A stretch of DNA of 64,000 nucleotides from NCBI GenBank assembly GCA_016284305.1, contig JAEEON010000045.1:1-64000 (forward strand), written 5' to 3'. A program made the position numbers and the translations under genes. The stretch is from Bacteroidales bacterium. GTDB taxonomy: Bacteria > Bacteroidota > Bacteroidia > Bacteroidales > F082. The notes below the pieces were generated by a model. It saw nothing but the letters and a program-made list of their open reading frames with translations. It was not told where the DNA came from and made no database searches. Shown here piece after piece: positions 50,674 to 57,918 of this stretch; within the stretch, counting starts at the first letter, position 1, and each line of letters opens with the position of its first letter.

Positions 50674-53541
50674 ATGAAGAAAAACATCCTTTTCCTTTTC
50701 ATCGCCTTGTTGGGCAGCCAAATGCTCTTTGCCCAGACAGGCCTCAAGACCAAGACCACCTATCTCGACAATGGCCTGAAGGTCATCTTGTGTGAAAATC
50801 ACGATCAACCAGTGATCTACGGTGCCGTTTATGTTCATGCTGGCAGCAAAAACGACCCTGCCGATGCAACGGGCATGGCCCACTATTTTGAGCACATCAT
50901 GTTCAAGGGCACCGACCGCATCGGTACCATCAATTGGGAGAAAGAAAAGGTCTATCTCGACAGCATCAGTCTTATGTATGATAAGCTTCACGAGACCTCA
51001 GACCCAGCGGAGCGCAATGCCATACAACTCAAAATCAACGAGTTATCGATTGCTTCCACGGACTATGCCATTCCCAATGAAACCGACGTCATTCTCACCC
51101 AAATGGGTGGCAAGGGACTGAATGCCGGCACCAGTTACGACCAAACCATGTATTTCAACACTTTCCCTTCAAACCAGCTGAGCAAGTGGATGGACGTCTA
51201 TGTGGAGCGTTTCCGCAACCCCGTGTTCCGTCTGTTCCAAAGCGAACTCGAAGCCGTTTATGAGGAGAAGAACATGCGTGGCGACAACCCCATCAGCGGT
51301 TTCCAGGAATATCTCTTCAAGGAGACCTTCGGCGAGCATCCTTACGGACGTCCCGTGATTGGTTATACCGAACATCTCAAGAACCCGCAACCCGCCAAGA
51401 TGTACGACTTCTACAACACCTACTATGTGGCCAACAACATGACCCTTATCCTGGTCGGTGACCTCAACATTGAGGAAGCCGAGGCCATGGCCGCTGAGAA
51501 GTTCGGAACCTGGCGCAGTGGCGAGGTCCCTCCCATGCCCAAATATGAACTGCCCAAATTCAATGGCCCCACCATCCAAGAGGTTCGCATGACCCCAATC
51601 AAGGTGGGCGCTTTAATCTTTCCCGGAGTAAAGAACTCCGATCCCGACATGCTTCCTCTCAATCTCGCATGCATGATCTTCAGCAACGGGGAAACAGGAC
51701 TTGCCGACAAACTGATGCTTGAAGGCAAGCTCATGGCGGCCATGATGGTACCGCTCTCACTCGAGGACCACGGGGTCAACCTGATGATGTATATCCCAAA
51801 AATTTTGGGACAATCGCATGTGGATGCAGAGAATCTGATCTTCGAATGCCTTGACCAGTTGAAAAAAGGTGAGTTCAGCGACGACCTCTTCGAGGCCGTG
51901 CGCATGGGCATGTTAAAGGAGCGCATCCAAGCAACCGAGAACCTTTCACAGCTGGCAAACCTTTTCTTGGAGATGGAAGGCTCCGGCCAAAGCTACGAGG
52001 AATTCGTGGCCGAGACCGAACGCATCAAGAAGATCACCAAAGAAGAAGTGGTAGCCATCGCCAACAAATACTTTGGCAACGACTATCTCGACGTGCGTTC
52101 CAAGATGGGTTCCACCCCGAAAGACAAGGTGGAGAAACCCAATTGGAAGCCTCTTGAGGCCAAAAACACCAACATGAAGTCCGACTTTGCCAAGATGATT
52201 GAAGCTGAAGACGTTCCCGAGGTCACCCCACAAATCATCCATTTCGGCAGCGACGTGAAGATCACCGACATCAGCGAGGGCTTCAAGCTCTACTCATCCA
52301 TCAACATTGCCAACGACATCTTTGAGTTGAAGTTCTATTTCAACTATGGCACTGCCGACGATCCCGATTTGGGACAGGCAGCCTCTTACCTATCCCTACA
52401 AGGCACCGAGACCAAGTCGTTCCACGACCTCTCTTTGGAGCTGCAGAAGATGGGAGGCAGCATCGGCGTCTATACTGACGAAAACTATCTAATAGTCAAC
52501 GTCTCCGGCTTCGATGCCGACATCGAGAAGCTGTTGGAGCTCTGTCATGAGATGCTTTACCATCCCTCAAACGACGAAAGTCAAATCAAGACTTTGGTTG
52601 ATGGGACGATCATGAATTACAAGTCGATGAAGGATGACGCATCCACCTGGAGCGACGCTGTCAAGGAATATGTGCTTTATGGCGAAAAATCGACTTTCCT
52701 GAACCATACTGGCATCAAAGAATGGGGCAAGCGCAGCGGTGAAGAGCTGCTTGCCGAGATTGCAGAAGCGCTTAAGTACGACGGTTACGTCACCTACAGC
52801 GGCAATCAATTCCCCGACGTCCTGGCCAAGAGCATCAAAAAGCATCAAATCCTTCCTGCCAAGCCCCTCAAGGGTGAAGAGACTGTGCGTGTCGAGAACA
52901 CCTTCAGCAAGCCACAGGTATTTGTGGCCCACAACAAGAAGTTCCGCCAAAGCAATATCAGTTTTTATGTACCTGGCGAGAAGCTGAGCATGGAAAACGA
53001 GGCCATGTCGAGTCTGTTCAGTAAGTACTTCGGCACAGATATGTACTCCATCGTTTTCCAAGAAATCAGAGAATTCCGTTCTTTAGGTTACACGGCATAC
53101 GCCAACTACCGTTACGATTGGTTAGAGCGCATCCCCGGGCATCTCTATGGATACTTGGCCACACAATGTGACAAGACCATCGACGGCATCGGAGCCATGC
53201 TTGAGCTGATCACCGACATGCCTGTGCGAGAGGAGAAGTTCAACGCCTCCAAAGAAGCTTTGCTCAAGTCGAGAGCAAGCAACTACATCGGATTCCGCAG
53301 CAAACCGAACTCGGTACGCTACTGGATCATGCAAGGTTATGACCATGACCCACGTATTGAGACCACTGAGATGATCCGCAAGGCTGATTTCCAAGATGTG
53401 ATGAATTTCTATAATCGCACCATCAAAGAACGCCCGGTCATCATCATGATGTCGAGCAACACCAAAAAGGTCAACAAAAAAGAGCTTGGCAAATTCGGAG
53501 AAGTCACCAAGCTCAAATACAAAGATATCTTTAAAGAATAA
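50674..53541 (+). CDS. M16-family zinc metallopeptidase (periplasmic)
   Basis: 955 residues with a signal peptide (MKKNILFLFIALLGSQMLFAQ). The inverted zinc motif is HYFEH (H70 to H74), with the third ligand in AVYEEKNMRGD (about residues 197-198); an insert between them is typical of the large Bacteroidetes members. Two M16 halves are fused: an active N-terminal half and a non-catalytic C-terminal half (from about 520). It degrades peptides in the periplasm. It may be cotranscribed with the ABC operon or have its own weak promoter. Confidence 0.93.
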   Translation: MKKNILFLFIALLGSQMLFAQTGLKTKTTYLDNGLKVILCENHDQPVIYGAVYVHAGSKNDPADATGMAHYFEHIMFKGTDRIGTINWEKEKVYLDSISLMYDKLHETSDPAERNAIQLKINELSIASTDYAIPNETDVILTQMGGKGLNAGTSYDQTMYFNTFPSNQLSKWMDVYVERFRNPVFRLFQSELEAVYEEKNMRGDNPISGFQEYLFKETFGEHPYGRPVIGYTEHLKNPQPAKMYDFYNTYYVANNMTLILVGDLNIEEAEAMAAEKFGTWRSGEVPPMPKYELPKFNGPTIQEVRMTPIKVGALIFPGVKNSDPDMLPLNLACMIFSNGETGLADKLMLEGKLMAAMMVPLSLEDHGVNLMMYIPKILGQSHVDAENLIFECLDQLKKGEFSDDLFEAVRMGMLKERIQATENLSQLANLFLEMEGSGQSYEEFVAETERIKKITKEEVVAIANKYFGNDYLDVRSKMGSTPKDKVEKPNWKPLEAKNTNMKSDFAKMIEAEDVPEVTPQIIHFGSDVKITDISEGFKLYSSINIANDIFELKFYFNYGTADDPDLGQAASYLSLQGTETKSFHDLSLELQKMGGSIGVYTDENYLIVNVSGFDADIEKLLELCHEMLYHPSNDESQIKTLVDGTIMNYKSMKDDASTWSDAVKEYVLYGEKSTFLNHTGIKEWGKRSGEELLAEIAEALKYDGYVTYSGNQFPDVLAKSIKKHQILPAKPLKGEETVRVENTFSKPQVFVAHNKKFRQSNISFYVPGEKLSMENEAMSSLFSKYFGTDMYSIVFQEIREFRSLGYTAYANYRYDWLERIPGHLYGYLATQCDKTIDGIGAMLELITDMPVREEKFNASKEALLKSRASNYIGFRSKPNSVRYWIMQGYDHDPRIETTEMIRKADFQDVMNFYNRTIKERPVIIMMSSNTKKVNKKELGKFGEVTKLKYKDIFKE

Positions 53542-53611
53542 AGAAGACAGAAGTAAGAAGTAAGAAGTCAGAAGACATCTTCTGACTTCTTACTTCTTAC
53601 TTCTGTCTTCT
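53542..53611. repeat. Perfect 34-bp inverted repeat made of AGAAGTA heptamers
   Basis: 53542-53575 and 53578-53611 are exact reverse complements with a two-base loop (CA). Each arm is five heptamers of type AGAAGNN. It lies exactly between two convergent stop codons, starting one base after the M16 stop and ending one base before the hsp20 stop. It can act as a bidirectional terminator, though it lacks a T tract. Confidence 0.9.
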
Positions 53612-53612
53612 A

Positions 53613-54038
53613 TTACATCACTTCGATGTTCTGGACCAAAGCTTTCTTTTCTTCGACCGTCACCCTTGGAAGCGTGACTTCGAGGATGCCGTTCTCGACT
53701 TTGGCCGAAATCTGTTCGCGGTGGATGTCCTCAGGCAGCACCAAGGTGTTGCGGAACTGCTCGGAAGTGAACTCGCGACGCAGGTAGCGAACGCCGTTCT
53801 CCTTCTTGTCGTCCTTGTGGTCATCCTTCTTGCTCATCTCAACAATCAAGTTGCCCTCTGCGTCGATGCTGATCTTCAGGTCTTCCTTCTTCAGGCCAGG
53901 CACCGAATACTGGATCAGGTAATTCTCTTTGTTTTCGATGATGTTCATCTTAGGCTCTGAATACGAAACCGTATCCATGTTCATCAGTTCATTGAATAAG
54001 GTAGGAATGAAATCCTGAGTTCTACGAGTTAGATACAT
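53613..54038 (-). CDS. Small heat-shock protein, Hsp20 family
   Basis: 141 residues. The alpha-crystallin domain runs from about residue 33 to 135 (NIIENKENYLIQYSVPGLKKEDLKISIDAEGNLIVEM) with the VENGILEVTLPRV motif near the end. An ATP-independent holdase that keeps unfolded proteins soluble. The N-terminal arm (RRTQDFIPTLFNELM) is typical of Bacteroidetes. The leader holds an AACTGAA heptamer array and lies near three TGTCAAATTGTCA-like sites. Confidence 0.95.
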   Translation of the reverse strand: MYLTRRTQDFIPTLFNELMNMDTVSYSEPKMNIIENKENYLIQYSVPGLKKEDLKISIDAEGNLIVEMSKKDDHKDDKKENGVRYLRREFTSEQFRNTLVLPEDIHREQISAKVENGILEVTLPRVTVEEKKALVQNIEVM

Positions 54039-54057
54039 AACTTAAGTCTCCTATTTT

Positions 54058-54105
54058 TTAGTTGTTCAGTTAATCAGTTGTTCTGTCGTTCAGTTGAACG
54101 AACGA
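54058..54105 (-). repeat. AACTGAA-type array in the hsp20 leader
   Basis: Minus-strand AACTGAAC, AACTGATT, AACTGAAC units. Within it, TCGTTCA-GT-TGAACGA (54086-54101) is a perfect 7-bp inverted repeat that could be an operator or be fortuitous. Confidence 0.6.
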
Positions 54106-54116
54106 CACTGGGGCAT

Positions 54117-54231
54117 AGTCAAATTATAGACCAAAACAAAAAAGCGGCTTTTTGGAGCCGCTTTTCTTATAACATATGTCAAATTGTCAGAATTTGCTGA
54201 AAATCTTTCGGGATTTTATGTCAAATTGTCA
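54117..54231. promoter_or_regulatory. Three copies of TGTCAAATTGTCA-like sites
   Basis: TGTCAAATTGTCA occurs at 54177-54189 and 54219-54231, exactly 42 bases apart; a degenerate copy (AGTCAAATTATA) is at 54117-54128. Each is itself a direct repeat of TGTCA around AAT. They lie between the hsp20 leader and the SPFH gene end. Confidence 0.5.
54140..54165. terminator. Hairpin terminator AAAAGCGGCT / AGCCGCTTTT
   Basis: Perfect 10-bp stem with a TTTTGG loop, flanked by A and T tracts. It probably ends the nfeD-SPFH operon on the minus strand. Confidence 0.88.
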
Positions 54232-54233
54232 TA

Positions 54234-55184
54234 TTATTTCTGAAATAAGTCTTTGATACCGCCGATAGAGCCGAGCATATTGGTAGCTTCGTAGGGCAGA
54301 TAGACAGTCTTGTTCTGTTGACCTGCGGCGATTTCCTTGAGGGCTTCGACGTATTTGACAGCGAGGAGATAGTTGACGGGGTCAGCGCCACGATCGGCAA
54401 CGGCTTCAGCGATGTTACGGATGGCGGTAGCTTCAGCTTCGGCCTGGAGGATCTTGGCACGGGCTTCGCCTTCTGCCTTGAGGATGTTGGCTTGTTTGTC
54501 AGCTTCTGCAGCGTTGATCTCAGCTTGTTTTTCACCCTCGGAGTTCAAGATTTGGGCTTGCTTTTCACCCTCGGCCTTAAGAATCTCGGCACGACGGTTA
54601 CGTTCGGCCTGCATCTGGAGTTCCATGGTACGACGGATGCTCTCGGGCGGCGTGATGTCTTGCAACTCGACGCGGTTCACCTTGACGCCCCATTTGTTGG
54701 TGGCATCGTCAAGCACGTTGCGCAACTTCGAGTTAATGGTGTCACGTGAAGTCAGCGTCTCGTCGAGTTCCATCTCGCCCACCACGTTACGCAAGGTCGT
54801 TTGGGTAAGCTTCTCGATGGCCACGGGGAGGTTTTGAATCTCATACACTGCCTTAGCCGGATCGACCACCTGGAAATAGAGCAAGGCATTGATCTCGGTC
54901 ATGACGTTGTCTTTGGTAATCACACTTTGCTTGTCGAAATCATACACCTGCTCACGCATGTCGATGCGCGACACGCGCACCAACGAGCCATTCTGCCGAC
55001 GAGCGATGGTGTCTTTGGCCCGTTCCACGATAGGGAGGATGATGTTGATGCCAGCGGTCAAGGTGCGATTGTACTTGCCGAGGCGTTCGATGATCATGGT
55101 TTCCGACTGGGAAACGATCTTGATCCCGCTGAGCACATAAAGCACAACGAGAACAATAAGGATGATAAGGACTGTGGTACCCAT
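54234..55184 (-). CDS. SPFH/Band 7 protein, paraslipin type
   Basis: 316 residues. An N-terminal membrane hairpin (VLIILIVLVVLYVLSGIKIV), the SPFH domain (about residues 25-180, GINIILPIVERAKD to WGVKVNRVELQDITPPESIRRTMELQMQAERNRRAE) and a heptad coiled coil with AEGEKQAQILNSEGEKQAE repeats. Such stomatin-like proteins form membrane microdomain scaffolds. It pairs with the NfeD gene just upstream; the two are cotranscribed and together likely form a membrane complex. Confidence 0.93.
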   Translation of the reverse strand: MGTTVLIILIVLVVLYVLSGIKIVSQSETMIIERLGKYNRTLTAGINIILPIVERAKDTIARRQNGSLVRVSRIDMREQVYDFDKQSVITKDNVMTEINALLYFQVVDPAKAVYEIQNLPVAIEKLTQTTLRNVVGEMELDETLTSRDTINSKLRNVLDDATNKWGVKVNRVELQDITPPESIRRTMELQMQAERNRRAEILKAEGEKQAQILNSEGEKQAEINAAEADKQANILKAEGEARAKILQAEAEATAIRNIAEAVADRGADPVNYLLAVKYVEALKEIAAGQQNKTVYLPYEATNMLGSIGGIKDLFQK

Positions 55185-55192
55185 TTTATAGA

Positions 55193-55234
55193 ATTTAAAA
55201 TTAAGAATTAGAATTAAGAATTAAGAATTAAGAG
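55193..55234 (-). repeat. GAATTAA-type heptamer array spanning a stop codon
   Basis: The minus-strand repeat supplies the stop TAA of the nfeD gene (55221-55223) in units TTAATTC; it fills the gap to the SPFH ATG. Confidence 0.78.
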
Positions 55235-55661
55235 TTTTTACGGTGAGGATGATGCTGTTGAGCGAGAGGATCTCCACCTTTTGGCCTTTGTTGATGACAC
55301 TCCCATCGGAAGAAACGGCTTTCCAGTCATCGCCATCAATGGCGACACGGCCTGTGTTCTGAGTGTTGTCGATGGTCTCGGAGACGATGCCCACGCGTCC
55401 CACAAGGGCATCGGCATTGGTCTTGACGTCCTTGCTCTTGCGATCCAGCACCTTGATGATGACTGGTCTCAAGAAGAAGAAGGCCAGCATAGAGGTGGCA
55501 GCGAAAACCACCAGTTGCCACACCAGCGACCCACCCAGATAACCAGTAAGGGCGGAGAACAAGGCTCCGATGGCAAAACAGATGATGCCGAAACCGGCGG
55601 TAAAGATCTCGATGATGACAAGGACAATGGCGGCAATGAGCCAAATCTGATAATATTCCAT
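55221..55661 (-). CDS. NfeD-family membrane protein
   Basis: 146 residues. Three or four N-terminal helices (IWLIAAIVLVIIEIF, FAIGALFSALTGYLG, VVFAATSMLAFFFL) followed by an OB-fold C-terminal domain (ALVGRVGIVSETIDNTQNTGRVAIDGDDWKAVSSDGSVINKGQKVEIL). NfeD proteins pair with SPFH partners, as here. Its last residues and stop are supplied by a heptamer array. A -7 box lies at 55690. Confidence 0.92.
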   Translation of the reverse strand: MEYYQIWLIAAIVLVIIEIFTAGFGIICFAIGALFSALTGYLGGSLVWQLVVFAATSMLAFFFLRPVIIKVLDRKSKDVKTNADALVGRVGIVSETIDNTQNTGRVAIDGDDWKAVSSDGSVINKGQKVEILSLNSIILTVKTLNS

Positions 55662-55689
55662 ACCGTTGAATTGTTGATTTGTTTAGAAA

Positions 55690-55698
55690 GCAAAGATA
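55690..55698 (-). promoter_or_regulatory. -7 box TATCTTTGC for nfeD
   Basis: It lies on the minus strand 28 bases before the nfeD ATG. It is nine bases from the divergent box at 55708. Confidence 0.62.
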
Positions 55699-55707
55699 AT
55701 AAATTTG

Positions 55708-55716
55708 TATATTTGC
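55708..55716 (+). promoter_or_regulatory. -7 box TATATTTGC for the M3 peptidase gene
   Basis: It lies 27 bases before the ATG at 55744. Divergent, with close -7 boxes, so transcription of the two genes may interfere. Confidence 0.62.
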
Positions 55717-55743
55717 CGCAACGAATTTGAATTAACATTTCTT

Positions 55744-57864
55744 ATGAACAAAAAACTTCTTCCTGTGATCGCATTAAGCCTCATCACACTCTCCTCTTGT
55801 ACCAACAATGAGAAGCCAACGGAAACCCCTGCCAATCCGTTTCTTTCGGAATACTCCACTCCATTCAAGGCCGTGCCTTTCGACCAAATCAAGACCGAGC
55901 ATTACATGCCCGCCTTCGAAGCCGGCATGAAAGAACAGCTCGAAGAGATCGATGCCATCGTCAACAACGATGAGACCCCGACTTTCCAGAACACCATCCT
56001 TCCCTTCGACAAATCGGGAGAGACGCTCAACCGTGTCAGCAACGTGTTCTTCAACATCATCGAATGCAACTCTTCCGACGAGCTCTTGGAATTGGCCGAA
56101 AAGGTCATGCCCATGTTGTCGGTCCACTCCGACGCCATAGCCATGAACCCCAAGCTTTTCGAAAAGATCGACTACGTGTATCAGCATCGCAACGAGATGG
56201 GTCTCGATGACCAGCAGATCCGAGTGGTAGAGAAGTACCACGAGGACTTCGTCCGCAGCGGTGCCGCCCTGCCTGCTGACAAGCAAGAGGAGCTGAGCAA
56301 GATCAACGAGCAGCTCTCCACCTTGAGTCTCCAGTTCGGCAACAACCTGCTGAAGGAGAACAGTGGTTTCAAGCTCGTCATCGACGATGCCGCCGACCTC
56401 GCAGGACTTCCACAGACCAGCATTGACGCTGCCGCTGAACAGGCCAAGGCCGATGGCATGGAGGGCAAATGGGTGTTCACCCTCTCCAAACCCAGCCTCA
56501 TCCCCTTCTTGCAGTACGCCGACAACCGCGACCTGCGCAAGAAGATGTATGACGCCTACTACAACCGGGGCGACAACAACAACGAGTACGACAACAAGGG
56601 CCTCATCAAGGAGATGCTCAAACTGCGTCAGCAGAAAGCCCAGCTCTTGGGTTACGACAACTACGCCAACTACGTGTTGGCCGTCAACATGGCTCACGAC
56701 GCTGCCACCGTTGACCAGTTCCTCATCGACATCTTCAAACCCGCACAGGCTTTGGCCAAACGCGAGCTCACCGAGATGCAGGCCATCGCCAACAAGGAAG
56801 GCGCCAAGTTCAAACTCGAAGGCTACGACTGGTGGTACTATGCCGAAAAGCTTCGCAAGGCCAAATATGACTTTGACGAGACTCAGATCAAGCCTTACCT
56901 TACCGTTGAGAACGTCCGCAACGGCATGTTCAACGCCGCCAACAAACTCTATGGCGTGACTTTCACCCAGAACAATACCATCCCGGTGTATTACCCTGGT
57001 GTGGAGACCTATGAGGTCAAAGAGGCCAATGGCGATTTCCTCGGCATCTTATACATGGACTACTTCCCACGGGCCAGCAAGAGCGGTGGAGCCTGGTGCA
57101 CCAGCTTCCGCGAGGCAGGCCATGACATCAACGGCAACAAGGTGTATCCTTTGGTCTCCTTGGTGATGAATTTCACCCCCGCCACCGACACGGTACCCGC
57201 GTTGCTCACCTGGGACGAGACCGAGACGATGTGGCATGAGTTCGGCCACTCGCTCCATGCCTTCTTCTCCGACGGCCTCTACAGCCGCACCTGCGGCAAC
57301 GTGCCTCATGACTTCGTAGAGATGCCCTCGCAGATCATGGAGAACTGGGTTGCCGAGCCCGAAGTCATCCGCACCTACGCCAAGCACTATGCCACCGGCG
57401 AAGTCATGCCCGACAGCCTCATCCAAAAAATCGAAAACAGTGCCTTGTTCAACCAAGGCTTCATGACCACGGAGCTGTTGGCTGCTTCCATCCTCGACAT
57501 GAAGTACCATGAACTCACCGATGTGGAGAACCTCGACGTCGATGCTTTCGAGAAGAAGGAGATGGATGCCATCAAGCTGATGCCGGAGATTCTTCCCCGC
57601 TATCGTTCCACTAATTTCGCCCACATCTTCAACGGAGGCTACTGCGCCGGCTATTACGCCTACACCTGGGCTGAAGTTCTCGACAAGGATGCCTTCAACT
57701 ATTTCAAGAGTTCAGGCAACCTCTTTAACCCAGAACTCGCCGCCGCCTTCCGCAAGCATTGTCTGCAAGACGGTGGCAACGACGAGGGCATGGTGCAATA
57801 CCGCAAGTTCCGTGGACAAGATCCGGAGAAGGAACCTTATCTTAGGGCGAGAGGACTGGAGTGA
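55744..57864 (+). CDS. dcp: M3-family zinc metallopeptidase (peptidyl-dipeptidase Dcp-like), lipoprotein
   Basis: 706 residues from the ATG at 55744. Lipoprotein signal MNKKLLPVIALSLITLSSC. The zinc motif HEFGHSLHAFFSD (H498) is complete and a downstream Glu region FVEMPSQIMENWVAEPEVI holds the third ligand. Bacteroidetes Dcp homologues cleave C-terminal dipeptides; here it should work in the periplasm. Its stop TGA leads straight into a TTGAGAA array. Confidence 0.92.
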   Translation: MNKKLLPVIALSLITLSSCTNNEKPTETPANPFLSEYSTPFKAVPFDQIKTEHYMPAFEAGMKEQLEEIDAIVNNDETPTFQNTILPFDKSGETLNRVSNVFFNIIECNSSDELLELAEKVMPMLSVHSDAIAMNPKLFEKIDYVYQHRNEMGLDDQQIRVVEKYHEDFVRSGAALPADKQEELSKINEQLSTLSLQFGNNLLKENSGFKLVIDDAADLAGLPQTSIDAAAEQAKADGMEGKWVFTLSKPSLIPFLQYADNRDLRKKMYDAYYNRGDNNNEYDNKGLIKEMLKLRQQKAQLLGYDNYANYVLAVNMAHDAATVDQFLIDIFKPAQALAKRELTEMQAIANKEGAKFKLEGYDWWYYAEKLRKAKYDFDETQIKPYLTVENVRNGMFNAANKLYGVTFTQNNTIPVYYPGVETYEVKEANGDFLGILYMDYFPRASKSGGAWCTSFREAGHDINGNKVYPLVSLVMNFTPATDTVPALLTWDETETMWHEFGHSLHAFFSDGLYSRTCGNVPHDFVEMPSQIMENWVAEPEVIRTYAKHYATGEVMPDSLIQKIENSALFNQGFMTTELLAASILDMKYHELTDVENLDVDAFEKKEMDAIKLMPEILPRYRSTNFAHIFNGGYCAGYYAYTWAEVLDKDAFNYFKSSGNLFNPELAAAFRKHCLQDGGNDEGMVQYRKFRGQDPEKEPYLRARGLE

Positions 57865-57918
57865 ATTGAGAATTGAGAAATGCGAAGCATTCAACGAAGT
57901 TAATTGAGAGTTGAGAGA
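57862..57918 (+). repeat. TTGAGAA heptamer array between dcp and the patatin gene
   Basis: TTGAGAA, TTGAGAA, then a small hairpin (AATGC-GAA-GCATT), then TTGAGAG, TTGAGAG. The start of the patatin gene (TTG) falls within the second block. Confidence 0.75.
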
